Source of the DNA: Colius striatus
Taxonomy: Eukaryota > Chordata > Aves > Coliiformes > Coliidae
Direction of reading: 5' to 3'
Length of the DNA stretch: 64,000 bases
NCBI RefSeq assembly: GCF_028858725.1
Contig: NC_084774.1
Span: 4,500,001-4,564,000 of the forward strand
Shown here piece after piece: positions 1-11,559 of the stretch (its first letter is position 1; the number at the start of each line of letters is the position of its first letter). Both the position numbers and the translations under genes were made by a program. The notes beneath the pieces are model-generated. The model saw nothing but the letters and a program-made list of their open reading frames with translations. It searched no databases and was not told the DNA's origin.

Positions 1-370
1 GGCAGGGACAGGCTCCAGAGAGCTGAATGGTAGCACTTCTCTGCTCTTGGGTGCACAGAGAATATCATGACACTTCAAATATTTCATTTATGATACACAG
101 TGATGTGTTTAATGGGGTTTTTCCCTCTTTATGGGCCGCTGCTGCGTGTCTGTAACAAGGGCAGTAGCACAGCAAGGCTGCCTGCTGCCAGGGCCTGCAG
201 AGGATGGGGGTTGCTGCTCTTGCAGAACAGGAGCTCTGGGCATCTGGTGTGCTGCTGCTTTGCTGATTGCACAGTCATGGGCTCAGCCCAGCTGCAGCTG
301 AGCACCAGGCAGCTGCCTGCTCACTGCCCTCTGCAGTGGGATGGGCAGAGGAATCAGGGGGAAGAGAAGT

Positions 371-835
371 AAAACTCAAGGGCTGAGAGAAGAGCAGTTT
401 GGTGACTAATATGAAATAAAATAGAATCATAGTATGTTATAATAATAATTGTTGTGAAAAGGAATGTAACAAAAAGAGAGAGAAATCAAAGCCAAGGGGA
501 AGAAAAAAAGAAAGTAAACAAGTGGTGCCAAGGCAGTTGCTGCCCATCCACTGACTGATGCCCCAGCAGTTATCCCCCTCCCCAAACAACTCCCCCCGGT
601 TTCTGTAGTGGTGTGGACTATCCCTGTGACTAGCTGGGGTCAGCTCTCCTGGCCAGGCTTCCTCCCAGCTCCTTGTGCCCCTCCACGCTGGCAGAGCACA
701 GGAAAGTGACAAGCCCTTCCCTTAGGATGAGCACTACTGAGCATCAACTCAAACATCAGTGTGTTATCAACGTTACTCACTCTAAATCCAAACCACAGCC
801 CTGCAGCAGCTACGAGGGAGGAAACCTGGACACAT
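371..835 (+). mobile_element. Avian endogenous-retrovirus LTR fossil (probably solo LTR)
   Basis: Resembles the common bird LTR with an A-rich start, a central segment reading ctcccagctccttgtgcccc, and the marker tcagtgtgttatcaac followed by an aaatccaaacc/cagcagctac region. Only one LTR-like unit is seen, with no internal retroviral region, so it is most likely a solo LTR or fragment. It is clearly diverged from the consensus I remember and therefore old. Exact ends and family (ERVL- or ERVK-like) are uncertain. Confidence 0.55.
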
Positions 836-1797
836 ATTTGCCCACATTACCAAGGGCATGGACACTGCTTGTGGCAGTCTGCAGGTGCAGCTACAGGGAG
901 AGGCTTTGTAAATAACTTGTGTGCATCCTCTGCCCTGGGATTTGTGAGAGCTGGGCTTGGTGGCAGCGTGAGTCACAGACAGTGTATGTGCCCTCATGCA
1001 GCTATGGACAGCTGAAAACACCCTTCAAGAACCAAATGAATAGGTCTGGCTGAGGAACTGTCACTAATATTTGCAGATACACAGACTGAGTGGTAGGAAG
1101 GCTGCACAGGCGCTTACCCTGGAGCACACTCGGGGCTGCCTGCCTTGCTGTGGCACCCAGCACTGTGCCCACGCTGGTCTCTGCCTTTTGGCAGGTGTCT
1201 TTGGAGGCTCAGCATCCTGCAAAGGCAGCTGGGCTGCAGGCAGGCTGGAGGATTTCTGCTGCCAAGGCTGGCGTGGGCAGAGTAAATGTGGGTCTGTCCA
1301 TGGCCTCAGGGGCGTTCACAGGGCTCAAGCATGGGATGCAGAGGCTGCTGCTGCAGGAAGGCACATCTGCTTCCATGTGTGTGGGGTAGTACCTGAGCTT
1401 CCCCTTTTGGAAAGGAAATGATAAGCTGTCCAGGTTCTTCTGACTGTCCTTCTCACCACTGGCTGCAGAGATGAGCTTTGTGTGTGCAGGTTGTCACACG
1501 CTGCCTGTCCCAGGCAGCCCCCAGCCCAAACAGCCACGGGGGCTGCAGGTGGGCCAGGGCAGGATATGGCAGCAGGGTGAGCAGCAGCTGGCAGCCACCT
1601 CTTGGATGGATGGATGGGTAGGTTAGAGGAGGTGAGCTGAGAGGGAGGAAAGAGGAGAGGAAGGCGTGGAGCTGTGAGCAGCTGGGATGGCCGTCTGGCT
1701 CCCCACAGCCTGCCCCAAGCCACCTGGCCAGGGTGCAGGAGATGCCAGCTGGGTCCTGCTGCCAGCCCGGAGCTGGTCGCTGCCTCCTGGGCCCAGA

Positions 1798-1925
1798 GCT
1801 GGGAGGATGCTGGGCCAGGCAGTGCTCGAGCTGGGAGGGTGCTGGGCCAGGCAGTGCTCGAGCTGGGAGGGTGCTGAGCCAGGCAGTGCTCAAGCTGGGA
1901 GGGTGTTGGGCCAGGCAGTGCTCGC
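1798..1925. repeat. 32-bp minisatellite, four copies
   Basis: Four head-to-tail copies of a unit built on ctgggagggtgctgggccag, differing at a few positions. It lies in a CBFA2T2 intron about 200 bp upstream of the 2120 exon. Confidence 0.85.
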
Positions 1926-2119
1926 CCTCACCCAGTGCAGCATTTCTGTTCCATTAGCCTGAGTCTTTCTGGCTGCATTAGGCAGGATCAGATGCAAATA
2001 TTGTTAGTCCTGTAGTGGCAGATGCAGTCTCTTTTCCAGTTCTGTTCATTTGGAGCCGTTTCCCATGTGCCTGAAAACAGGAGCAAATTGTCATTGCATT
2101 TCCTCATTTCTCTTCCCAG

Positions 2120-2209
2120 AACTCGACAGTGACAATCGAGGAATTTCACTGCAAGCTGCAAGAGGCGACCAACTTCCCCCTCCGGCCGTTTGTGATCCCC
2201 TTCCTGAAG
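2120..2209 (+). CDS. CBFA2T2: CBFA2T2 exon: middle of NHR1/TAFH domain
   Basis: Thirty whole codons reading [12 protein letters not shown]...FVIPFLK, between acceptor tcttcccag and donor gtgaca. This is the core of the TAF4-homology domain. It is the most 5' exon visible; I found no match to the preceding RQLSKLKRFL-type exon upstream. Confidence 0.95.
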
Positions 2210-5200
2210 GTGACAGGGAGCTGGGGGGTTGCTGAGGCCCCATGTGCCACTGGCAGTGTGTCATTGCTGGGGAAGCTCTCGTTTCCAGCACCAGGGCAGA
2301 TCTGTTGAAATCCAGGACAGACTGCACAGACCACGGCGGTGTCTGGGTGGGACTGGCTTGTGGAGAGCCAACGTTATAATGAGTGCCACATATGTCTGCC
2401 TGGATGTTAGGCAGAGAGGCAAAGTGAGCTCTGTGCAGCAGCTTCTGATCCTATAATGCTCTTTGCAAATGTTCAGATGCAGAGAATCTGAAGTGCTGGC
2501 CCAGGGAACATGCCTGGGGCGGGCGGATGCTGGAAGCACTGAGCGCTTCTCATGGCTCTTGGGTTTGGGGTGTGCTGACACCAGCTCATCCTCAGCTCCT
2601 GAGGAAATACAGGAGACTCCAGAGTAAGGGGGGCACAGGCTGTAGGTGTGAGTGCTCTGAGGGGCTCTGTGTGCAGAGCAAACCCTCTGAGCAGCCTGTG
2701 TGAAGCAGGGCTGGGTGTGTTTCAGGCCAACCTGCCGCTACTGCAGAGGGAGCTGCTGCACTGCGCCCGTGCTGCCAAGCAGACGCCCTCCCAGTACCTG
2801 GCACAGCACGAGCACATCCTGCTGAACACAAACACCTCCCCCACGGACTCCTCCGAGCTGCTCATCGAGGTCAATGGGAACGGGAAGAGGCACAGCCCAG
2901 ACAGGTACAAGCAGCTTTGCTGCCTCAGCCAGGTTCTTTATAAATAGAGTCATAAAATCATTACAGCTGGAAAAGACCCCCAAGATCATCGAGTCCAACC
3001 ACCAACCCAGCACTGCCAGGCCCTTCACTAAACTAAGTCATGGCCCTCAGCACCTCAGCTATGGGTCTTTTAAATAGCTCCAGGGCTGGGCGCTCCCCCA
3101 GCTCACTGGGCAGCCTGGCACAGGGGCTGACACCCCTCTCAGGGAAACAGTTCTGCCTCAGCTCCAAGCTCAACCTCCCGTGGCGCAACTTGAGGCTGTT
3201 TCCCCTTGTCCTGTCAGTTATTACTGAGGAGCAGAGAACAAGGCCCAGCTCACTGCAGCCTCCTGTCAGGGACTGTCAGAGAGTGCTCCTGTCTGCCCTC
3301 AGCCTCCTCTGCCTCTGCCCCCCACTAAAATCACTGCTGCCCAGACTCTGCATCCTTCCTTTCTGAGTGCTGAGTGCCTGTCTGTGCTGGTGTGGTTGCA
3401 GGAGGGAAGACAGCAGCTTTGAGAGGGAGCCGCTGCCCACAGAGCCTCCGGCCAAGAGGGTTTGCACCATCAGCCCCGCTCCCCGGCACAGCCCTGCCCT
3501 GACCATCCCCCTGATGAACCCCGGCGGGCAGTTCCACCCCACCCCCCCGCCCCTCCAGCACTACACCCTGGAAGATATTGCCAGCTCCCACCTCTACAGG
3601 GACCCCAGCAAGATGCTGGAACACAGAGAGATCCGGGACAGGCACGGCAGCCTCGGTGAGAAAGCCTTTCAGTCGTGGGAGCTGCGAGGGCCGGCGCTTG
3701 GGCTCGTCTTGGCCACCCAAAGCCAGGCTTGGCCTCAGGGAATTCAGAGCTAAAAACCCTAACCATGGGAGGTTAAAAATGGGAAGCTGGAGAGTTTGTA
3801 TTTCGCTGTATACATGTAAAGGCTGGAGCCACCATGGATGAGGAGGAGGGAGCCGGGGGGCGAGGGGAGTGGAGCCAAGAAGGGAAGGCAGGGAAATGGA
3901 AAGTCTCTTTTCCGAGGTGGCTAAAGCAGGAGAGCAGAGCCTGACCCCCAGCCCGTCCTCCCTGCTCTGTGAATCAGAGCTGTGACCTCCCGTGGGTCTC
4001 TGACAGGGAACCAGCTCCCCAGGCAGCTCAGGCCCAGAGCCCTCAGTGAGACAGCCAAGGGCTAAAGCACCCGCGTGGAATTGTCCCTGTAGAGCCCCCT
4101 CCTTCAGACGAGTTCTCAAATCCCAGCTGTGTGTAGCTGGATGTGGAGCTTCGTCACCACTTCAGGGCCACCTCCTGAGCACCTGCAGCCCATCTGACGG
4201 CTCCTGTGGCTCATTGCAGGCCTGAACGGGGGGTACCAGGACGAGCTGGTGGACCATCGCTTGACCGAGAGGGAGTGGGCAGACGAGTGGAAGCACCTGG
4301 ATCACGTAAGGCACAGCAGGAGGGGTGGGAGGCTCTGGGACATGATGTCCCCCTGGTCCACCTGCTCCACTTTGGCATTTCCTTGCTGTGGGTATCGTCA
4401 CCAGGCAGCTCCTGCAGAGGACGAAACCGCCACAGGAAGGTGGATAGTGGGGAGGGCAGATAGGAGCAGGAGCCCTTTCCTGGCAGGTTTCCTCTGTCAG
4501 CAGAAGCCACAATGACTGTGGACAAAGTGTCTGGAGCTGGGACAGTTCTGCCGAGCGTGGCACACGCTGCCCTGACTGGCTGAGCAGCCAAACCAGCTTT
4601 AACTTTGATATTAGTTTGACAGTTAACGAGGCAAAGGTCTCGCTCCCAAGGCTCCAATGCTTTGAAGCTGCTCAGTCGCAGGGTTTGTAGCCCAAACAGG
4701 CCCGTGTTGCCACCACAAGGTTCCCTCCCTCAGCTGCTTCTCCCACCCACCCTGCAGCCTCGATTCCCACCCGCTGCGAGGTGACCCGAGGGGAGAGCCT
4801 GACAGCACCTTCCCGCCCGCAGGCCCTCAACTGCATCATGGAGATGGTGGAGAAGACGCGGCGGTCCATGGCGGTGCTGCGGCGCTGCCAGGAGGCTGAC
4901 CGCGAGGAGCTCAACTACTGGAAGCGGCGCTGGAGCGAGGCGGCCGAGCCGCGCAAGGCCGGCAGTGAGCTGCTGCCCCGGCAGCACAGCCCCGGCAGCA
5001 GCGACTCGCTGGGCAGCGGTGAGGGGCTCGCTGGGCACGGGGGGTGGCACGTTGAGCTGGGCAACAACTGTGTCCCTGAGAGGGGTGTCAGCCCCTGTGC
5101 CAGGCTGCCCAGGGAGCTGGGGGAGTGCCCAGCCCTGGAGGGATCCCAGAGCCATGGGGCTGAGGTGCTGAGGGCTGTGGGTCAGTGGTGGGCTGGGCAG

Positions 5201-8200
5201 GGTGAAATAGGGCTGGGACACAATGATCTTAAAGGGCTTTTCCACTCAAAAGGATTCTCTGGTAACATATTCACATTGTAATCTCAAGGAAGCCGTCAGC
5301 AGTGTGTAGCTGCTGTCAGAGCTTTGAGGACATCCCAGTCATTAGGCACGTGGAGGCTCCTGGAAGCAGCTGCTGCTGTGTGAAGGCAGCTTTGGGCAGC
5401 AGCAGCTCCTGCTGGCACCAGGACAGGAGCATTTACAAATATCTCACTGGTGGGTGTCAGGCGGCTGGGACATCCCTTTTCTCGATGGTATCTAGCAGAT
5501 GGACAAGGGGTGATGGGATGAAGCTGGAACACAAAAAGTTGCATTTAAACATAAGAAGAAACTGTTTCAGTGTGAGGTGAGGGAGCCCTGGCACAGGCTG
5601 CCCAGGGAGGCTGTGGAGGCTCCTTCCTCAGGGGTCTTCAAGACCCACCTGAACACATTCCTGTGTGACCTGATCTAGGTGAACCTGCTTTCTGCAGGGG
5701 ATTTGGACCAGATGATCTCTAAAAGTCCCTTCCAACCTCTACTGTTCTGTGATTTCCTCACCTCAGCTTGTGCAGCACCTGCAGCTCAGTGATAAGTTCA
5801 TTTAGGGGAGAAAAGTCAGGAGACACAGTTGGTTGGGACCTTCCCTCTCCCCCCACCAGCCTGTCCCACCTAAAGGACTTTAAATGTCACGGTCTGCTCG
5901 TTCTAAAAACACCACAGCTTGCAGGAAGCACAAGAGCTCCTACCTGCAGTTGGAGCTGTTGATTCTATTACTGTATCATGAGCCAACTTACTAAACTTCA
6001 CTGAGGCTGACTTTTTTTCCCTCCAGCATGCAGGGGGTTGACCCTATGAGGAGAAAAACCCAAAGTCCAAAATGCTCACTTTATTCATTTGGATGCAATT
6101 CTAATTTCCATCCAAAAAGAAGCATGCTGCAAGTCAAATGCTGGGAAAATACCCTGAACCTCATCATTTCATAGTGACAATGGCTGTTTGCTAACAAAAA
6201 GCATAAATGTCAAACAAAAACCCCTCAATTTGACTTGTTGGTATCCAAAATAAAAGAGGGAATCCTGGAGGGACCCAGGTACCTGTGGCCATGTGGGATG
6301 GCCTGAGGAGCACAGACAGCTTCCAGCCTGCCTGTATTTAACTCAATCATGACTAAAGCATATTTAAAAAGATTATATAAATGGGGAAGGGGTTTAATAC
6401 ATTTGGAACAATGTTGATTGTGTCTCAGATCATGGGACCTGGGGTTGGTTTCAGGCTGTTACTGTTGTATTTAAACTCCAGGCAGCATCCACAGGCACAG
6501 ACTGCTCAGAGCCCCACTGCCAGCCTCAGGGCTCAGCCTTTGCCACCCATCTTTTTGCTTTGGCCCTTCAGAAAGTTACTCTGAGGACTTAAAAAAGGGG
6601 GTTGCAGAGAGAACAGAGGGTGAGGCTTCTGGAAAGCTGCTTCCCTGGGTGACTACAGCCTGTGCTGGGTCAGAGAGTCCCAGAATGGTGGGGGTTGGAA
6701 GGGCCCTGCAGAGCTCCTCCAGCCCAGCCCCCTGCTAAAGCAGGTTCCCCTGGCTCAGGGGGCACAGGAACGTGTCCAGGTGGGGTTGGAAACCTCCTGA
6801 GAAGGAGCCTCCACACCCTCCCTGGGCAGCCTGAGCCAGGGCTCCCTCACCTCAGCACCAAAGGACTTTCTCCTTGTGTTTAAGTGGAACTTTTTGCGTT
6901 CCAGCTTGTGCCTGTTACCCCTTGTCCTGTCACTGGCCACCAGAGGAAAAAGTGTCACCTTATCCTCTCAACACCCACCCTTTAGGTATTTCTCAGCATT
7001 GATAAGGTCCAGGCTGAGCGGCCCCAGGGCCCACAGCCTTTCCTCCTCACACACGTTCCATCCCCTCAGCAGCTTGGTGTCCCTGCACTGGCCTCTCTCC
7101 AGCAGTTCCCTGTCCCTCTTGAGCTGAGGAGCCCAGAACTGGACACAGGACTGCAGATGAGGCCTCACCAGGGCAGAGGAGAGGGGGAGCAGAACCTCCT
7201 TGGGGTCCTTGCATGACCATCCCCTTCTGTCACGGAGGCTCTTGGCCAGTATGGGGGTGCTGGGGGATGACAGAGCTCTGGCTGTAGGAGATCTGGAGGA
7301 ACATTGTGTCTGTCAGTTGGAGCCTTTGCGTTGTCATTGGGAGGGGAAGGTGCTGTCTGTCACGTAAACTTCTGGTCCCATGGATCGATGCTCAGAATTG
7401 CTGGACTGTGATGGCACGTGTTTGTGAGCATTGCCTGTTGCTGTAGAGTACCAGGAGATGGAAATGGGTTATACACTGCCATAAATTATGCAAGGCACTC
7501 ATTAAATGTTGTAATTTGTCATCCCAGTGTTTGATGAATGGCTTTAACCATAGGAAGCCTCTGCTTTGAGGTTTAATTGATGAGTTGTGCCCTGCCCCAG
7601 GACATGCTGCCAGGTGCCTCTGCAGAGCTGGGTGAGATGAGGCTTTGCCAACCTTTCCCCATGTCCCTTACCCAACAGATTCCTTGCGGGAGTTCAGCAG
7701 CAGGTCAGGAACGGGCTACGTCACTGAGGAGATCTGGAAGAAAGCTGGTAAGTGCTGGAGACCTCGGTGAGGGGCTCTGCCACCTCACCTGGGGTAAAGG
7801 CAGATGACCCCAGCTGCACATTGCCTCCCACTGCCCCAGCCTGGGCTTTCCCAAGGGCCCTTCTGCCCCGTGGGCAGGGCAGCCCGTGGGGCTGGGCCTG
7901 GCCCCGCTGTCCCTTCCCCGCTGCCCAGGGCTGTCCCGGCTGCAGCCCCTCAGAGACGGGGTGGGTGAAGCCGCTGTTTCCTTCCAGAAGAAGCTGTGAA
8001 CGAGGTGAAGCGACAGGCCATGTCCGAGGTGCAGAAGGCGGTGGCGGAGGCGGAGCAGAAGGCGTTTGAGATGATCGCGTCGGAGCGGGCGCGCATGGAG
8101 CAGACCATCGCCGACGCCAAGCGCCAGGCCACCGAGGACGCCTTCCTGGTCATCAACGAGCAGGAGGAGTCCACAGAGGTGAGGGGCTGGGCAAGTGCAG

Positions 8201-10599
8201 GGAGGGGACACCCAAAGACTTACAAAGACTCCCAAGGTCTCCATGTCCTGCCTGCAGCAGCTCTGAGCCTGCAGGTGCCCCATCCCTTTCCCCTTTTAAA
8301 AGGCTCTGTGCAATCCACAGCTCAACAGAAACATCCCCAGAAACCCTTTTGCCTTTGATGTCACTAGCAGGGGAATCAGTCTGAGTTACTGGAGCTTGTA
8401 ACACCCAAGGAGACATTTGCACATTGGAAAAGAAGGGATGAGTCTTAGTTTATCAGAGACACTGTGATTCTACTCTAGCTGGTCCTGCTCTGGCAGGGGA
8501 GTTGGCCTTGGATCATCTTTCTAGGTCTCTTCCAGCCCTTCAGATTCTGTGATCTGTGAATGGGTGGCCCTTGGAGAATTTCTTCCACTCCTCAGTCCTT
8601 AATTACCTTCACTGCTCCTTAACTGGCAGCTCACTTCGTTGAGCTTCGGAGATCCCAGCTGGGCTGGGAAGGGGAACTGCGTGGGCAATTCCTCCACTAT
8701 CGTGGCTTGGCCACAGCTGCTCTGCTGCTGGGTTTGTTTTCTCTGCACAAGTGCAAGGGCAGAGGCTTTGCCTGTGTTTCTACCAGGCAGAAAGCTGCTG
8801 GGAGTGTGGAGCTGTGCCCGCTGGGGCCGTGCAGCAGCCAGTCCCTTCTCCTGCTCCCTGGGGTCTGGGCTTACCCCAGGCACATCCCCACGCACAGCAG
8901 GAGCCTCTCAGGGCTATTGGAGAAGTGTGTCTGTGCTGCCACTGCCCAAGTAAATCACTGAGGGCTGAATGCACACAGGATGGGATGAGTGGAGCTGCTC
9001 AGGGAGCTGGGGTTGAAATGAGAGCAGTGGTGGTTTCCCCATGGAGGGATACCAGAGGAGTGTCCTCCCACTCGGCTGCCCCAGGGAGCAGCACAGGGCC
9101 ACAGGCACAGCCAGCATCCCCCTGCAACCCCCAGAACCTGTCACTGCTCTGCCCTGGAACCCTTGAGATAGTTTTAAATCACCACTCAGAGTGCAAACAG
9201 CTGGAAAGCAATGACCCAGTTTTCCAGGTTTCCCCAGGCTTCAGTGGGGTTTGGTTTGGTCCCAAGGAGCCTCAGGGACATGTGAGCCCTTGGAGCTGCT
9301 CCCTCCCAACCTCTTCTGCACCTCGCTGCCAGCCTGGAGCAAGAGGCTCCTGCACAGGCCCCAGGGGCAGGAATCCCACTGCCCTTCCCCCAGCAGGGCT
9401 GTCTGCTCCAGGCCAACCTCTCCCTCTGCCCAGCTTCCACAGTTTCTTGCTTGTGGCCAGCAAAAGGTGCCCTGGGGGCAGGGTTAGTGGCCCACAGGCT
9501 CTGGCAGAGGCTGCCTTTCCACAGCTGAACTTGCCCTCCCCACTCTGGAACGGCCAAAGTGTCCAGTGCAGCTGTGGGGGGACTGAACCCACCCACTGCC
9601 CTCCTCAGAGCAGCTGCGGCCACAGCTCCCAGCGCTGGCCCCGTGCCACGCAATGGCAGGCCTGAGCCCACAATGGCAGCCCTGAGCCCTTGGCCTGGCC
9701 CTGAGCCCACAATGGCAGCCCTGAGCCCTTGGCCTGGCCCTGAGCCCACAATGGCAGCGCTGAGCCCACCAGCTGACACCTCTCCTGGCAGCCAGAGGGG
9801 CTTTGCTCTGCTTCCAGATTGCAGCTCGGGCTCTGGCAGTGCTTCCACCTGGCTGGGAGGCTCTCAAATGAGCTTTTCCTTTTCTAAATTAGCCCTCTCC
9901 GACCTCTTGTGCAGCCAGGCAGGGTGCAGAGCAAATGGTGCCTGTGCAGCACAGCGTAATCCCTGTGGAGAGCACTTGGCTGGGAGCGAGACCAAAATAG
10001 AGCCGCTTCAAACAGGAAATGAAAGGAGCGAATGGCAGCATCTGCAGCGTGGTTTTCAGGCCTTGCCTGCTGCCTCCTCCACGCTTTTGGGTGGATGCAG
10101 GGGAGAGGATGTGACCGGTGCAGCTGGTGGGTGGTTTGGGGCCAGGAGGAACAGGGGTTAACCCCCCCGGCAAAGGGCTGGGACCCCGCAGCAATTAATG
10201 GATGGCCGGTTTTCGTGTTACCAAATCTAGGCCAGAGCGGACGGGACAAACAGTCCCCTGGAGCTGCTGAGTCAGCAGCTGTGGGGAACTGAACCGGGCC
10301 CTTTGGTGTTGCAGAGCTGCTGGAACTGCGGCCGCAAAGCCAGCGAGACGTGCAGCGGCTGCAACATCGCGCGCTACTGCGGCTCCTTCTGCCAGCACAA
10401 GGACTGGGAGCGGCACCACCGCATCTGCGGCCAGGGCCTGCACGGCCCGAGCAAGCCCCTGCCGCTGCCCACGGGCCGGGCCGCAGCCGCCAAGGGCCTG
10501 GACGGCGTGGCCAGCCCGGCCCTGGACAAGACCTCGGCCGCCACCTCGCGCTCCTCCACCCCGGCCTCCGTGACGGCAATAGACACGAACGGGCTCTAA
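2120..10599 (+). CDS. CBFA2T2: CBFA2T2 (MTGR1), ETO/MTG-family corepressor, 3' part; eight exons
   Basis: Nuclear corepressor scaffold that bridges DNA-bound factors to NCoR/HDAC complexes (family knowledge). Exons are 2120-2209, 2726-2904, 3402-3655, 4220-4305, 4823-5018, 7679-7747, 7988-8178 and 10315-10599. All junctions are GT-AG and the phases close into 449 residues. The order of domains is the TAFH/NHR1 end (exons 1-2 here, [20 protein letters not shown]), a Pro-rich linker (exon 3), NHR2 oligomerisation helix (exons 4-5), NHR3 coiled coil (exon 7) and the MYND zinc finger/NHR4 (exon 8). The C-terminus [10 protein letters not shown] fits CBFA2T2 rather than RUNX1T1 or CBFA2T3, and the downstream NECAB3-E2F1 order agrees. 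Human CBFA2T2 is about 600 residues, so the N-terminal 150 or so lie left of the window. It is convergent with NECAB3. Confidence 0.95.
2726..2904 (+). CDS. CBFA2T2: CBFA2T2 exon: end of NHR1/TAFH domain
   Basis: Reads [20 protein letters not shown] ... GKRHSPDR. It completes the TAFH helical bundle and ends two bases into an Arg codon that the next exon completes. A minus-strand CR1 begins about 40 bp past its donor. Confidence 0.95.
2944..3330 (-). mobile_element. CR1 LINE 3' fragment (minus)
   Basis: Begins with the antisense CR1 tail (atagagtcataaaatcatta), then the conserved CR1 3' region running to a segment matching cttgtcctgtca. It is 5'-truncated and non-coding. It sits in the intron between the 2726-2904 and 3402-3655 exons and ends within about 75 bp of the latter acceptor. 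Confidence 0.88.
3402..3655 (+). CDS. CBFA2T2: CBFA2T2 exon: proline-rich linker
   Basis: Reads [20 protein letters not shown] ... [20 protein letters not shown]. It is the Pro/Ser-rich linker between NHR1 and NHR2. Acceptor ttgcag, donor gtgaga; it ends one base into a Gly codon. Confidence 0.93.
4220..4305 (+). CDS. CBFA2T2: CBFA2T2 exon: start of NHR2
   Basis: Reads [20 protein letters not shown] followed by DEWKHLDH, the family-diagnostic start of the NHR2 helix used for homo- and hetero-tetramerisation of MTG proteins. It ends on a codon boundary at donor gtaagg. Confidence 0.95.
4823..5018 (+). CDS. CBFA2T2: CBFA2T2 exon: rest of NHR2 and Ser-rich spacer
   Basis: Reads [20 protein letters not shown] ... 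[13 protein letters not shown], the main NHR2 amphipathic helix, then a Gly/Ser spacer ending SSDSLGSG. It ends one base into an Asp codon. A plus-strand CR1 fragment lies within about 50 bp of its donor. Confidence 0.94.
5050..5265 (+). mobile_element. CR1 LINE 3' fragment (plus)
   Basis: Carries the block ctgtgccaggctgcccaggg and a tail with gatcttaaagggcttttcc, as in the copies at 20864, 35004 and 43080. It begins only about 30 bp downstream of the exon donor at 5019. Confidence 0.85.
5431..5756 (+). mobile_element. CR1 LINE 3' fragment (plus)
   Basis: Starts at the CR1 segment gggtgtcaggcggctggg, passes through the gacaaggggtgatggg block and ends with ccaacctctactgttctgtg, the CR1 3' end with its ATTCTRTG-type octamer. 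Truncated. Confidence 0.88.
5757..6667 (+). other. AT-rich intronic stretch in CBFA2T2
   Basis: No exon or recognised repeat. From about 6000 to 6400 it is AT-rich and low in CpG, unlike its surroundings, and so is a candidate conserved non-coding element. Confidence 0.4.
6668..7200 (-). mobile_element. CR1 LINE 3' fragment (minus)
   Basis: Antisense CR1 starting cccagaatggtgggggttgg and running through ccttgtcctgtcactggcca to the gaggcctcaccagggcagag block. About 530 bp, 5'-truncated. It lies inverted relative to the two CR1 copies earlier in the same intron. Confidence 0.9.
7679..7747 (+). CDS. CBFA2T2: CBFA2T2 exon: spacer before NHR3
   Basis: A 69-nt exon reading [20 protein letters not shown] then KKA. 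Acceptor cccaacag and donor gtaagt both fit. Its length is a multiple of three with the same phase on both sides, so skipping would keep the frame. Confidence 0.92.
7988..8178 (+). CDS. CBFA2T2: CBFA2T2 exon: NHR3 coiled coil
   Basis: Reads [20 protein letters not shown] ... [14 protein letters not shown] ... INEQEESTE. It is the long charged helix of NHR3 that binds the PKA RII subunit and corepressors in the family. It ends on a codon boundary just before the MYND exon. Confidence 0.95.
8465..8560 (+). mobile_element. CR1 tail remnant (plus)
   Basis: Short 3' tail only, with ctctggcaggggagttgg, gatcatctttctaggtctct and ttcagattctgtgatctgtg. About 95 bp, diverged. Confidence 0.65.
9660..9768. 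repeat. 39-bp tandem repeat, about 2.7 copies
   Basis: Unit starts ctgagcccacaatggcagcc and continues with ctgagcccttggcctggcc. Intronic in CBFA2T2. Confidence 0.85.
10315..10599 (+). CDS. CBFA2T2: CBFA2T2 last coding exon: MYND zinc finger and C-terminus
   Basis: The MYND (NHR4) ligands are in canonical spacing: C357, C360, C368, C371, C377, C381, H389 and C393, counted from the first residue visible in this window. The finger binds PPPLI-type motifs in NCoR/SMRT. After it comes a Ser/Ala/Pro tail ending [10 protein letters not shown] and TAA at 10597-10599. Confidence 0.96.
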   Translation, partial: SCWNCGRKASETCSGCNIARYCGSFCQHKDWERHHRICGQGLHGPSKPLPLPTGRAAAAKGLDGVASPALDKTSAATSRSSTPASVTAIDTNGL

Positions 10600-11559
10600 A
10601 GGGCAAGTTTGGGTTCACTCCCTTTGATTGCGTTTCCGTGGGGGGTTCGTTAGTGGAGCTGAAGAAGAAACCCCCCCTCAGCAACTCGTATCACTCGACA
10701 CGTGGGACACGTGGCGCCGTCCCCTCGCAGCGCCGGCGCTTGGCTTTGCCGTCTCATCCTGCCTTTTCCTTCCTGGCTCACAAGGGACTGGGGTGAGCCC
10801 TGCCCGCTGCACCCCCTGTACCTGTCCCTCCCACCACGAGGACCCCGAGGGCTGTGGGCATTGGCGTGGGGGCGCTGGACTCAGTAGAGAGCAGGAGGTG
10901 CTGAGCGTGTGCTGGTGAAGGAGCCTCGTCCTCATGGGTTAAATGTGCTCAAGCTCCTTCCCCGAGGTGTCTGAGCCATCTCCTCCCTCAGCTGCCTTTC
11001 TTCCAGGACGTGCATCTGGTTTCTGCTGCAGCTCTGGGGTGTCTGTGCTGGCCGGGGGTTGCTGTGGACACACCAGAGCCGATTTCCCAGCAGGAGCGTG
11101 TCATCCTCTGGTGCAGCAGTGAAAGCTGAGCCCTCCCTCTGCTCCTGCCTGCAGAGAGGAGGAGAGAGTTCCTCTGCTCTTAACCAAACGTTTGTACCAG
11201 GGTGGAACATGAGGTGCAGGGGCAGAGCCTGGTTTGAGTCCCGTCCTGGGACGGGCAGACAGTTGTGTGTCACCCTGGAGGCAGCAGCACTGTTCTGTGT
11301 TGTGCAGAAAGTGGGGCTATCCACTGCCTGGAAGGTGTTGGTCTGAGTTCCTGACGTTGTTTTTAAGCACAGAGATCCTCACACGACTGCCACGGATTGG
11401 TTACAGGCTATTCTCTGCCCAACAGAGTGAAATAAGTGAAGGGCTTGGTGTCTTACATGGGTTCTTACCTGCAGCCCTGGGAGCTCTGGACGTGCTGCTC
11501 TCTGGAGCTGCCTGAGGCTGTGCAGCCACTGCCCTCCATCCTGCCTTCAGACACCATCC

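Larger units (their letters stand above)
1..2119 (+). other. CBFA2T2 intron sequence, left edge
   Basis: No exon recognised. It contains the LTR fossil at about 371-835 and a four-copy 32-bp repeat at 1798-1925. The rest is GC-moderate single-copy sequence in which I see nothing. Confidence 0.7.
8179..10314 (+). other. CBFA2T2 intron before the MYND exon
   Basis: Contains the CR1 tail at 8465 and the 39-bp repeat at 9660. A 304-codon open frame at 8751-9665 resembles no protein I know and has no gene structure, so I treat it as chance. Otherwise nothing is visible. Confidence 0.6.

Noticed and set aside
8751-9665. A 304-codon plus-strand frame in the CBFA2T2 intron
   Set aside because: Compositionally random, includes part of the 39-bp repeat, and the flanking CBFA2T2 exons splice across it.
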